From Zygaena filipendulae (lineage: Eukaryota > Arthropoda > Insecta > Lepidoptera > Zygaenidae), in assembly GCA_907165275.2 (NCBI GenBank), contig OU015665.1, positions 1,116,001 through 1,180,000 on the forward strand: a stretch of 64,000 bases of DNA, read 5' to 3'. The notes under the pieces were generated by a model. The model was not told the DNA's origin. It did no database searches and was given only the letters and a program-made list of their open reading frames with translations. Both the position numbers and the translations under genes were made by a program. Shown piece after piece: positions 55,126 to 64,000 of this stretch (positions within the stretch are counted from its first letter, which is position 1; every line of letters begins with the position of its first letter).

Positions 55126-55550
55126 TTATCTTCCTTCCGAAAGCACGATGACAACTTTAATAAGTTTCCTCTACTGTCCGCATAGTGTCTCTCTTGTCGA
55201 TTTAGTGCTGCCACCTATAGTTCGTGCACGTTCCCTATATGGCATCACAAAATATACGAATATTGTGTCTAAAAAATCTGTGTGATTGGCAATCAGCCTT
55301 GTTATAGTTGTTTGTCGAAGCATACTCGTAACGAGAACTGCAATTAGTTATTTTATTTCGTTCCAAATTTGGATCGAGCTTTATTAGTTCTCACTTCGTT
55401 AGTTGCGTAGATGTTCATTCTCCGTCTACGGTTAGTTGGCACTTTTATTTGTTCTGTGGCGGGAGTTCAATCCCAAACTCTTTCTTGGCTATGGTTATTT
55501 CTGATCTTTAGACGAATCGAAGCAATCAAGTTATTTTAAATTTATATTTG

Positions 55551-55790
55551 ACTAGCTGTCCCGCGCGGTCTCACCCGCGACAATTTCGAAGTTCCCGCGG
55601 CATTATTCCATACAAACTTTTCAACCTCTTTTTATAACTTTAGGGGTTGAATTTTCAAAAATACTTTCTTATTGGATGCCTACGTCATACAAATAACACT
55701 CCCTCCAAGTTTCAGGTCTCTACGCTCAGCGGTTTAGGTTGTGCGTTGATCCATCAGCCATTCAGGACAAAGAATGTTATATATATAGAC
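55551..55790 (+). mobile_element. CGCGGG-hairpin element, subfamily D
   Basis: actagctgtcccgcgcggtc head, ttaggggttgaattttcaaa and agccattcaggacaaagaat; followed by a short tatatagac repeat and a (gata) run. Confidence 0.82.
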
Positions 55791-56170
55791 AAAGGATTTT
55801 ATATATATAGATAGATAGATAAATAGATAGTAGGGATAGTAGGCATTTATTGGTGCACTCTAGAACGTCGCACGCATAATGGAACGCACCCACTACAAAA
55901 TATACCTAGAATGATGCAACTTAAAACGGCTTTAACGTCATGTCATAAGGTTGAAATTGCCTTAACTTGGCCGCATGTGGTTGGTTCGACTGACCAGTGG
56001 GCGATGCTTCCTACCTGCGGGCTGCGGAATAATTAATCGTGATTATTAAACTCATTAGTTTCAGATTTTGCAAGTCAGAAAGGGTTGTAAGGTAGGAGTT
56101 TCAAATTTAACCAAATGTAAGTTGAGTATACCTATACATATACAGTTTGTAAACGGTTTTAATAATAGGT

Positions 56171-56222
56171 AACCATAGCTCTTTCCCGTGGTTTCGCCTG
56201 CGTATATTTTGGGGCAAGGGAT
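56171..56222 (+). mobile_element. CGCGGG-hairpin element head, degraded
   Basis: catagctctttcccgtggtt then tcgcctgcgtat; broken by the MITE that follows. Confidence 0.5.
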
Positions 56223-56224
56223 GG

Positions 56225-56503
56225 TGACGACTTTTGAAAATCGAAATTATAATAAGTTCGTCAGCTAGAGAATAAAAAACAATGGACACGTACGTTTCTT
56301 GCTTTTTTAAATTAATGAAAATATACAGACATAAAGCGCATTAAAGTATAGGGTGGGGGCTCGTGACGTCATTTACTGCTATAAGCCCCCATACAAACTG
56401 CACCCGTTAGTGACATCACGCGAAATTTCAACTCTATGTATCGCCGCTATTTCTTGATTAAGTACGTAAAAAAAGCACTAAAAAAAATTAGTCAGTCAGT
56501 CTA
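56225..56503. mobile_element. MITE family G, reverse orientation
   Basis: cttttgaaaatcgaaattat to aaaaaaaattagtcagtcag; one perfect gtgacgtcat site (56363-56372), the other mutated to gtgacatcac. Confidence 0.75.
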
Positions 56504-56520
56504 TTTAAAATAAAATATTT

Positions 56521-56707
56521 ATTGATTTCGGAGTGCTGTCTCTGGACAAAAGTACCATAATTACTATGTGTTTTTCTGTACCCCTAATAACGTGTAGGTA
56601 TGCAAAATTCCACGATGATCTGTTGAGTAGGTAGATAAGGTATGAAGAATAACAAACAAACAAATAACAAAACGAAGAAACTCACATTCGAAATTTCTAA
56701 TATTTTA
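56521..56707 (+). mobile_element. CGCGGG-hairpin element, head missing
   Basis: gtttttctgtacccctaata, cacgatgatctgttgagtag, an acaaacaaacaa run and ttctaatatttt. Confidence 0.7.
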
Positions 56708-57199
56708 GGACAAACACACACATTTAGAGAAACATCCTTTTTTTTTCTTCAATAAATAAAAATCATAATATTTTTTATTTGCGCCATAAAATATAGATTT
56801 ATTATGCCTTCCATTGTAGGTAGGAACGAGTTGATGGTAAACAATCATAAACCAACTTAGGAACCGTGTCAAGAGCAACCTTACGATGGGAGGTCGGCCC
56901 ATCTTCGCCGGGTGTCGCGCCGCATTTTATTGTCATTGCGACTATGTCATTTGCTTAGTAATTAATTAAAGATTTGTCGCTTGTTTTACTCTGCGATGTT
57001 TACTAATTATTCGGTAAAAATTAGTTACCTATTCACGTCAAGCTTTTGTAACCTCAAATGTCTTAAGGTTGTCGTAAGTGTGTCTTATGTTATGAAGAGA
57101 TTTTTAAAATCTCTTAAGTAGTTTTTGAGTTTATCCATTACAAACAAACAAACAAAAATCAAAATTATCTCTTTATAGTATAGCTGATTCAAAAATAAA

Positions 57200-57495
57200 T
57201 AAATAAATAGATTACACTAGAAATTGAGATTTGAAGTGACTTACAACTTTAAACCCAATTACTTGGATGAAGTCATATTTTAAGAAGTTTTCCTTTGAGG
57301 TTGGGTATCGACGATTGATAGACAGTTGAAACTTTCACAGATGATATATTTCTGTTGCCGCTCGCTATAACAAATAATACTAAAAACCAGAATAAAATAT
57401 AAAATAAATATTTTTTGCTTGTTTTTACTCGATATATACCTACAACAGACCTGCTATACAACAGAGCTCCTATAAAACAGACATGATTATTTTTT
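57200..57495. other. AT-rich, nothing recognised
   Basis: No exon, RNA or repeat end recognised. Confidence 0.4.
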
Positions 57496-57570
57496 GCCGT
57501 TTTTATAGATTATGAGTACGGAACCCTAATTCATGTGCGAATTTGATTCGCACTTGGCCAGTTTGTATAT
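57496..57570 (+). repeat. Short repeat end ('cggaaccctaa...cgcacttggcc')
   Basis: gagtacggaaccctaattca then gattcgcacttggccagttt, a motif recognised as common in lepidopteran intergenic DNA. Confidence 0.45.
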
Positions 57571-57779
57571 TTATATCGAGCAGTGCTAGTTTTGCCTCTG
57601 TAAAGGTGTTACTGTTAATGTAACAGATAAATAAAACAAAATTATTTACGGATATCTATCTATCTACACTTCCCGAAACGCTAAAATCCATCAAAATAGA
57701 ATCGTTTTGCTTTGCGGCGTCAATTGCTGAACAAATTCAAATATTATTTGCGTGAAGTAATGACATAACCATAACGATT

Positions 57780-57900
57780 AGCGTCGCGACGCACGGACGG
57801 ACGGACGGACGCGGACGGTGCGAATTGGCCCACGTCAATGTCACGGCGAGGCCGCGGCTGGTCTAATTGCGCGTGTAAACAATGGCCGCTGTGGATACGA
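57780..57900. other. CpG-rich island
   Basis: gcgtcgcgacgcacggacgg, a (ggac) run, then aatgtcacggcgaggccgcg and aacaatggccgctgtgg. Possible promoter, first exon or regulatory element; nothing coding recognised. Confidence 0.35.
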
Positions 57901-58057
57901 TATACTTTTAGGGAAGTTTTATAGCCGAAGCATAGATATTATCTATGCTATAGGTTCGCCAAACCGGATATTAAACATTCTACTCGAAGTGAACACAGTA
58001 TGCGATGCCAAATATAACTCTCAGTTTAAAAAACAGATTGACAGAGTGAATCACTAC

Positions 58058-58115
58058 ATATTATAAAACCAAGTCCTCCGCAGCGTCTGTCTGTCTGTCG
58101 GCCTATCTCTAGAAT
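58058..58115 (-). mobile_element. CGCGGG-hairpin element fragment
   Basis: tattataaaaccaagtcctc then a ctgtctgtctgtc run; AT-rich end of the 'aaaaccgcatgaaaa' subfamily. Confidence 0.65.
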
Positions 58116-58146
58116 CAGCATGTTATTCTTATTTATTTATTTACCT

Positions 58147-58350
58147 ACTAGCTGTTCCCTGCAGTTTCACCCGCGTTAATTTCTGAGTTCCTGCGGGAAT
58201 TCGGGGATTAAAAATACCCTATGTCCTTCTTTGTACCCCTGACAACGCGTATGCAAAATTTCGTGATGATCGGTTGAGCCGTTGAGACGTGGATACGTAA
58301 CAGACAAACAGATAGACAGAGTTACTTTCGCATTTATAATATTAGTAGGA
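58147..58350 (+). mobile_element. CGCGGG-hairpin element, complete
   Basis: actagctgttccctgcagtt to cgcatttataatattagtag; all blocks present. Confidence 0.87.
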
Positions 58351-58741
58351 ATTTGAAAGAGAAATTACGAAATAAATAGGTCAGAACGGAACGGAAATTG
58401 CATTTTTCATCAGGTTGTCATCAAAAGATTTTTATTATCCCTTGGCCGGGCCTAAAGAAATTACAATTTAAAAAATCTCAAACTGTAGACTGCAGAGCAG
58501 CAAGCAAGCCCACTTATTTTGATAAGCATTAAAATTAATAAGAAACACAAGAGAAAAAACTATCGAACGTCGAAAAAAAAATGGCGGAAAATCTCCGGTA
58601 TACTATAATATACGAGTACAAGTATAATTTAGGTATATCCTACAACTTATTATGTCGTAATTATTTATATTGGACATTATACAGGTTGATGTTAAAAGCT
58701 TTACGATATTAAGCTTATTTATTTGTACTAATTCTAACTAG

Positions 58742-58832
58742 GTAATAATTTTATAAATGCCAATGTAAGTTTGTTTGTTTCTCTGTTACGCTTTCACGCC
58801 TTAACAACTAATCCGATCATCATAAAACATTG
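58742..58832 (-). mobile_element. CGCGGG-hairpin element fragment with (GAAA)n
   Basis: ttttataaatgccaatgtaa, tacgctttcacgccttaaca; ends in a gaaa microsatellite at about 58832-58866. Confidence 0.7.
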
Positions 58833-58889
58833 AGAAAGAAAGAAAGAAAGAAAGAAAAAAAGATTATGCTATGTTAATGATTTGACAAC

Positions 58890-59052
58890 AACGTTGGTAT
58901 GGTAGTAAGTAAACATTACTGTTACACGAGGTGTTGCAGATTCGATCCCTGCCTCAGGGACCAGGGTATATGTACAAAAAAGTATATAAGTAGGTACCTT
59001 TATATCAGTTGTCTGATAGGTACCCATAATACAAGCTCTGCTTAGTTTGGTA
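58890..59052 (+). mobile_element. tRNA-derived SINE, second family
   Basis: B-box-like gcagattcgatccctgcctc, then gtacaaaaaagtatataagt and the end acaagctctgcttagtttgg. The same end, reversed, is at 63690. Confidence 0.7.
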
Positions 59053-59057
59053 CCTGC

Positions 59058-59212
59058 CCCTTAGCTAAGATGACAATCTGTAACCGTTTTCGCTATAGAA
59101 AACTAAGCTAAACTTATTGTAATGTCAAAAGTGGACCTTTGTATAGGATGATTTTTCTTGACCACGTAAAATGACGATAAGTTTCCTAGTTTTCTATAGC
59201 GATAACGATTAT
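59058..59212. mobile_element. MITE family H copy
   Basis: ttagctaagatgacaatctg at the left. Inner inverted arms cgttttcgctatagaaaact and agttttctatagcgataacg. Non-coding; relatives at 20985, 22383 and 61345. Confidence 0.6.
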
Positions 59213-59218
59213 ATGGTA

Positions 59219-59452
59219 GACCAGCTGTTCCACGCGATTTCACCCGCGATAAATTCGAAGTTCCAGCGGAATTGTTCCATACAAACTTTGCAACCCCTTT
59301 TCATCCCATTAGGGGTTGAAATTTCAAAAATCCTTTCTTATCGGATGCCTACGTCATACAAAGAACACACCCTCCAAGTTTCAGGTCTCTACGATCAGCG
59401 GTTTAGGCTGTGCGTTGATCCATCAGTCATTCAGGACAAAGCATTTTATATC
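59219..59452 (+). mobile_element. CGCGGG-hairpin element, subfamily D
   Basis: gaccagctgttccacgcgat head, cccattaggggttgaaattt and catcagtcattcaggacaaa. Confidence 0.82.
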
Positions 59453-59694
59453 TATGCGCGGTGTGATATATGATAATGTCCAAGTATCTCATCCTGTAGA
59501 TGGAGTAAATAAAAAAATCAAAATCTACAATCATAATATGGGTAATTACACTTATAGGTATGTGCGCTACGAGAATACTCGATAACACCTGAGCAAATCT
59601 ATTGCGCAGTGGCAGCGCCGCAGCAGGTGTCGATAGCACACAATTACATGGCATACTTTGGATGCAAACATCACTATTATTATGTTATAGATAT

Positions 59695-59890
59695 ATTTAT
59701 ATTATAACTTTAAACTGACAGCGTGCTGCTGAAGAGTTTGTTGCGCAGCTTCTTCTCTTCAGCCATAGCACTAGGGAGCTGTGAAGGGTGGATATTTTAT
59801 AGGTGCTGCCATAATAAATGTAATTATATTGATGTCAAAAAGAGCCACAATATTATGGGTCAATTTGAATAAAGGATTTGACTTTGACTA
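59695..59890 (+). mobile_element. LINE 3' end ('gacgtcaaaaagagccacat' family)
   Basis: actgacagcgtgctgctgaa, ttctcttcagccatagcact, gatgtcaaaaagagccacaa and ggatttgactttgact; parallels 22197-22380 base for base with small indels. Confidence 0.77.
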
Positions 59891-59929
59891 TAAAATAAAA
59901 TATATTAATTGTATAAAAATTGATTGCTG

Positions 59930-60102
59930 TTCGTTTGTCTAAAGTTGAAAATGGCTGGACCGATTTGGCTACTTTCAATCTTGAAATATTTTTGGAAGTT
60001 CAGTTGGGAGTTTAAGAAGTAAATTAGGGTAAATTAGGCTACTTTAGAGTTCCTGTGCGGGAATTCTGAAACTCACGTGGGTAAAACCACGGGGCACAGC
60101 TA
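59930..60102 (-). mobile_element. CGCGGG-hairpin element, 'cggctggacc'-like
   Basis: aatggctggaccgatttggc, gggtaaattaggctacttta and aaaaccacggggcacagcta. Confidence 0.72.
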
Positions 60103-60212
60103 AAAGTCCTCCGCCGCGTCTGTCTATCTGTATGTCTGTTTGCGATAATCTCAAAGACTACTGAACGTATTTTCATGCGCTTTTCACCAATAGATAGAGT
60201 GATTCATTAGGA
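60103..60212 (-). mobile_element. CGCGGG-hairpin element, AT-end part
   Basis: aaagtcctccgccgcgtctg then ctactgaacgtattttcatg; the head is missing. Confidence 0.7.
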
Positions 60213-60290
60213 AGACTTAGGCATATAATTTGTCAAGGTTTTGTGTAAACTGGTTGAAAAATAACGATAATAGTTGGAAATGTCGAAAAA

Positions 60291-60412
60291 AGGCATCAAA
60301 TTTTGCATACTACACGTTGTCAGGGGTACAGAGAAGAACATAGCATTCTTGTCTCGGGATTCCCGCGGGAACTCCGAAAATAACGTGGGTACAACCGCGG
60401 GGAATAGCTAGT
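60291..60412 (-). mobile_element. CGCGGG-hairpin element, head half
   Basis: gttgtcaggggtacagagaa, attcccgcgggaactccgaa and accgcggggaatagctagta. Confidence 0.8.
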
Positions 60413-60427
60413 AACTTTATAGTGATA

Positions 60428-60620
60428 CTAGCTGTTCTCCCGCGGTTTCACCCGCGTTAATTTCAGAGTTCCCGCAATAATTCCGGGATAAAAGTACCCT
60501 ATATATTTTTCTGTACCCTTGATAACGTGTATCCAAAATTTCATGATGATCGATTGAGTAGTTAAGGCGTGAATGCGTAAAAAACAAACATATAAACAAC
60601 TCACATTCGCATTTACTTAG
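60428..60620 (+). mobile_element. CGCGGG-hairpin element
   Basis: actagctgttctcccgcggt to ctcacattcgcatttactta; head-to-head with the copy ending at 60412. Confidence 0.82.
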
Positions 60621-61010
60621 GATATCGTGCATATGTATATTATTATCAGTAACAGGTAATTATAAAACGTGATTGAATGCATAGTTAACATCCAGTTATG
60701 TACATGAAACTATGTGTTAAAGTTCTCAATGCACATACCTGCAATATAGGTACAATGTTACGATCAACATGAGGGGGTACCAAATCGAAAGAGCATTAAA
60801 GTGACTATGACAATAAAAAGTTTCTGCTCAAATCTTTCTCACAGTCACCAGCCAAGTTGACATTCTATTTATTTATTTATTGTTAACACATACGGTATAG
60901 GACCAATTACAATGGTTAACAAATACTAGTAGGCCTTGCATACAACAACTCACAAATCTTCAGACATACAGACAAGAGTTCCATCCACTCATCGGCAAAC
61001 AAATGGGCAT
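60621..61010. other. No gene recognised
   Basis: AT-rich. A short family H-like motif (agccaagttgacattc) lies at about 60850 and a tttatttatttatt run follows. Confidence 0.4.
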
Positions 61011-61334
61011 GTTGACTAATTTTTATTTTTTAGTCCGTCTTGTAGATTATTAAAAAATATTGGACACGTATTTTTTCTTTTCTTACGTAATCAAAAAATA
61101 ACGGCGTTATATTGAGTTGAAATTTCACGTGACGTCACTATTCTGAAAGTTTGTATGGTGGTTTTATCGGTTAGTGACGTCATGACCCCCTCACCCTAAA
61201 CTTTAATGCGCTTTATCTCTGCATATTTTAATTTATTTGAAAAAGCAAAAAAATACGTGTCTATTGTTTTTTTATTTTCTAACTGACGGACTAATTAGAA
61301 TTTTGATTTTCAAAAGTAATCCACAACCCCATTC
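61011..61334. mobile_element. MITE family G, full copy
   Basis: gggcatgttgactaattttt to ttttcaaaagtaatccacaa; sites gtgacgtcac at 61129-61138 and gtgacgtcat at 61174-61183. Same orientation as 27352. Confidence 0.82.
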
Positions 61335-61344
61335 TAGCAGGGTG

Positions 61345-61504
61345 GGCCCTTAAGAGAGCATTTAGTACCATTAGTATCGTTATGCCACGTGATCACGCAA
61401 AATTATTGGACGATTTTACGTGACCACGTGACGTGACGATGCTTTCCTTAGTTTTCTATGCATTAACGACTACAGAATGTCAACTTGGCTAAGTGGGCAG
61501 GTTC
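61345..61504. mobile_element. MITE family H copy
   Basis: gtgggcccttaagagagcat to gtcaacttggctaagtgggc. Interior is rich in cacgtg-type words (ccacgtgatcacgc, gtgaccacgtgacgtgacga). Confidence 0.6.
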
Positions 61505-62089
61505 TCGTGAAAAACCTTTGCTGAGATGTATTTTCTATACTGTGTTGGTTGAGAAGAAAAAGCTAAATACCTAAGTTTTTATTTTAGGTCATTGTCACTC
61601 ATTGTGTGACAATGACAATAGTGGAAACAATATGGCGTTTTGTAGATTTCGGATACATCGGAAAGTTTTTTAAAATGTACCTACCTATAATACCTAACAT
61701 AAAAAATATGACTATCTGTGTACTTAAAGTATTAAAATTAACAGTGATACGTTAAAGGGCTCGCGGATTTATACTCCTTTGCGATTTATACCTTGTAAAG
61801 TTAATACCTACTATTATAAAGAATTTAATATTTAATATTCAATGTTGAGACAATCTGTGTGCACATTAATGGAATAAACCTGTGATTTTGAATTAATACC
61901 GCCTATATAGCACGGTTCTACAAAGTTACAAGAACTGGTTTGTTCGCTTGAGGAAGGTGCAAATCCTATAGGAAAGAGGAAGAAGGGGAAGGGAGAATAC
62001 TTCCAAGTTCAGAGACAACCAGCCAATTTTACTGTTATAAGGACATCACCAAGTCAGCTAGATCACGTATATTTCGTCGTATGCGCACC
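61505..62089. other. No gene recognised
   Basis: A purine-rich stretch (61950-62010) is noted; no splice-supported frame. Confidence 0.4.
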
Positions 62090-62263
62090 TTCAGAATTGA
62101 AGTGATCTAACTTAAAATTCCTGTAACTTCAGATTTTGCTTAAAACTACATTAAAAAGCCTACTTTAAGAACCTGTGAAGAAAAAGAGCCCGAATTATTG
62201 TGAGTAACAAAATAATCCTATCGGTTATCCTAGGTATTTAAGTTAGGTCACTTTAATTCTGAA
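62090..62263. mobile_element. Candidate MITE with 26-bp inverted ends
   Basis: ttcagaattgaagtgatcta then acttaa at the left; ttaagttaggtcactttaat then tctgaa at the right; two mismatches. The interior is AT-rich and non-coding. Only copy in the window. Confidence 0.55.
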
Positions 62264-62266
62264 TTT

Positions 62267-62341
62267 GAGATATTGTAACAAGTTACAATATCTCTATATA
62301 GCAAGTTCAGCCTGTGTCAAGACACAGGCTGAACTCGCTAT
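62267..62341. repeat. Two adjacent near-perfect hairpins
   Basis: Hairpin 1 (62267-62294): 13-bp perfect arms gagatattgtaac with a 2-base loop. Hairpin 2 (62299-62340): 20-bp arms tagcaagttcagcctgtgtc with one mismatch and a 2-base loop. Lies immediately beside the candidate MITE. Confidence 0.75.
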
Positions 62342-62469
62342 GTGCGAAAAATAATTAATAAAAAAAACAATAGGGAGACGATAAATTGATGTTCTTTTGT
62401 TTATCATACAAAACATATGAATCGTGAAGGTTGACCAATTTGCATAAATTAAAATTAAATAAATATCCA

Positions 62470-62550
62470 TACCTAACATCGAGACGAACCGTCGCCGCCA
62501 GCCACGGCCGCGGCCGCGCCGACAAAGAGATCTAGTCGATAGGGTTGCCA
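62470..62550 (-). other. GC-rich block with a splice-donor-like end
   Basis: Minus strand: atctctttgtcggcgcggcc, ccgtggctggcggcgacggt, then tcgatgttag|gtatgg. Possibly a first, untranslated exon or promoter; no protein match in any frame. Confidence 0.3.
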
Positions 62551-62559
62551 CCTTTTTTT

Positions 62560-63149
62560 TTTGAAAAAAATACTTACAGTATTTTTCCCAAAAAAGATGA
62601 AAAAATATAGTACCTAGATACTTTTGGGAAATGCAGTGGAAAAAATAGTACATATTTATTTTTAATCATTATGTATCGGGCAGCATGCATCTACAAATTA
62701 TTGCTATACCTAGTTATAGTTAGAAAGTTGAGGTTTTTTTGCCGCGTATGCGTTTCGTTCTGAGATTCCTCGTGCTTGCACTGCGGGTGCGTTCCAGATC
62801 AGTCACAGTTAATATAAAAAGGGCGATAGTTGAATTAGGGAAAAAAAAATATAGTATTTTTCGTACAATATTATATTTCTATAATATATGTATTACAATT
62901 GACTCAAATATAGTACGACACTATATAATAGTATATAGTATGGGTGGCATCCCTAGTAGTAGGTAAGATGTTCACATAATAATATTACGTTGTGTACATT
63001 TTGCATGCATCTAAATACTTCACATAGACAATATAATATTATGTATCTAGCCGTGTTGTGCAAAACCTGTTTGTATGGTACAAGTGGAAAAACATTTAAT
63101 AAGGCTGCACACATATATATTATGGTTGTTCAGTAGTATTTTGTATAAT
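62560..63149. other. AT-rich, nothing recognised
   Basis: Contains poly-T/poly-A runs and no recognised repeat ends or exons. Confidence 0.4.
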
Positions 63150-63322
63150 TGTGGGTTTGGATTAATCTCAGGAACTATTGCACCGATTCTAAAACATATT
63201 TCACTGATAGAAAACTACAAAAACTACAATACTTATCGTTGAGTGACACAGTAACTCTTCTGGGTGACGTAAGATATTTTTTTATTCAGGAAAAAAGAGT
63301 CGCGGGACAAACCGTGTAACTA
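63150..63322 (-). mobile_element. CGCGGG-hairpin element, degraded
   Basis: actattgcaccgattctaaa, gatagaaaactacaaaaact and gagtcgcgggacaaaccgtg. Confidence 0.55.
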
Positions 63323-63339
63323 GATCTTGGAATAGGAGT

Positions 63340-63424
63340 TACAATACTTTCATCCCAAAAAGATTTCCTGCGGAAATTCCAAAATTGGGGCGGGTGACAT
63401 TGTGGGGGGGGGGACCAGCTTGTA
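63340..63424 (-). mobile_element. CGCGGG-hairpin element, degraded
   Basis: tcctgcggaaattccaaaat and gggcgggtgacattgtgggg then ccagcttg. Confidence 0.6.
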
Positions 63425-63451
63425 AACATATACCTATTACATTTATTACCG

Positions 63452-63687
63452 CCTGCGGAGCTAGGATGCGCAACATGATATGTTTATCGAACGAAAGATA
63501 AAATTGTCGACACGACAAATATTTGTGGGCGTCCAAGCAAAAAAGTGCAGTAGTGGGGTATTGAGTTAAGACTAGATTCGGTTAAACATTTTTTACCACT
63601 GGTAGACAAAACGATATAATTTGTCGACGAGAATCGATAAAATGGCTCGATGAAATTTTATCACGTTGCGCATCCTAGCTCCACAGG
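63452..63687. mobile_element. MITE with 'cctgyggagctaggatgcgc' inverted ends
   Basis: Left cctgcggagctaggatgcgc, right gcgcatcctagctccacagg, plus inner mirrored tgtcgac and atcga motifs. Non-coding. A segment of its interior recurs at 40074. Confidence 0.8.
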
Positions 63688-63689
63688 TC

Positions 63690-63897
63690 TCAAACTAAGC
63701 AGAGCTTGTATAAGAATTGTTATCCAACTGATAATATACCTAGTAAATATTTTTTTTGTTGTAATTTTACTAACCATACGTATGTTAAACAACTAGACTC
63801 AGGATAATGTTCATTTCATACATTTATCCTGACGCTGGAATCCAACTCGCGACACCTGACTTAACGGTCAGGCTTTTCAACCACTAGACCAACCGAT
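63690..63897 (-). mobile_element. tRNA-derived SINE, second family
   Basis: On the minus strand: ccatcggttggtctagtggt (A box TGGTCTAGTGG), an anticodon-like stem cctgac...gtcagg, gcgagttggattccagc (B box), an AT-rich body and the end acaagctctgcttagtttga. The 3' end matches the copy at 58890-59052. The head is tRNA-like but is not an intact tRNA gene. Confidence 0.75.
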
Positions 63898-64000
63898 GGT
63901 GTTGTCAAATGTATGAAACATTCGCTCAAAGCTTGGACCGATCGACAAATACTTGGTATCTAACGTTGAAGAGGCATCTCGTAGTTATGGCTCGGCTTGG

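Larger units (their letters stand above)
53861..55240. mobile_element. Possible long element bounded by inverted 'agggaacgtgcac' ends
   Basis: tatagggaacgtgcacaacg at the left and cgtgcacgttccctatat at the right are inverted, each near a gtgctgcca motif. The interior is mostly other repeats, so the element would be an old MITE filled by later insertions, or two single ends facing each other. Confidence 0.45.

Noticed and set aside
58915..58960. Possible tRNA gene
   Set aside because: Only a B-box-like region is present; there is no acceptor stem pairing, and the downstream sequence matches a SINE body.
63830..63900. Possible tRNA gene on the minus strand
   Set aside because: A and B boxes are good, but the acceptor stem does not pair and the anticodon loop is irregular; the 3' body is SINE.

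Overview
This window is eukaryotic nuclear DNA, almost certainly from a moth or butterfly (Lepidoptera). It is AT-rich and has GT-AG introns. It is crowded with short repeats of types common in Lepidoptera: many copies of an element whose end reads CTAGCTGTGCCCCGCGG, tRNA-derived SINEs, LINE 3' ends and several foldback MITEs. The assignment rests on recognising these repeats and on gene architecture; no search was run.

Only one gene is well supported. It lies on the minus strand, starts at 31474 and runs off the left edge at base 1. Fifteen coding exons can be chained with consistent splice sites and reading phase, giving about 867 residues before the window ends. The predicted protein is secreted or membrane-anchored: signal peptide, one Ig domain, then cysteine-rich DB modules alternating with fibronectin type III domains (SP - Ig - DB1 - FN3-1 - DB2 - FN3-2 - DB3 - FN3-3 - first half of FN3-4). 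This is the architecture of the 'Ig-like and fibronectin type-III domain-containing' (igdb) family known from nematodes and arthropods. Exons 2-15 lie within 1.5-10.2 kb. Exon 1, with the start codon and signal peptide, is 21 kb upstream at 31.4 kb. The start codon lies directly after a splice acceptor, so an untranslated first exon further right is likely.

Intron 1 (10.2-31.4 kb) holds repeats, a LINE ORF2 C-terminal remnant (18.47-18.72 kb), tandemly expanded foldback arms (11.7-12.2 kb), a roughly 600-bp tandem duplication (29.9-31.1 kb), and several GC/CpG-rich non-repeat islands (17.05, 24.1, 25.5 kb) that could be regulatory.

Right of 31.5 kb no gene can be assembled. There are two exon-like segments with splice signals on the minus strand (39307-39370 and 51941-52047) and several GC-rich islands that may be 5' noncoding exons or regulatory DNA. 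The rest is repeat DNA and AT-rich sequence with nothing recognisable. No rRNA, intact tRNA, CRISPR or bacterial-type feature was seen, and no autonomous transposon with intact enzymes. No unambiguously new system was found. The most useful leads are the igdb-like gene, a MITE family carrying paired TGACGTCA sites, a MITE family with apparent 2-bp target duplications, and a pair of near-perfect hairpins at 62.3 kb.
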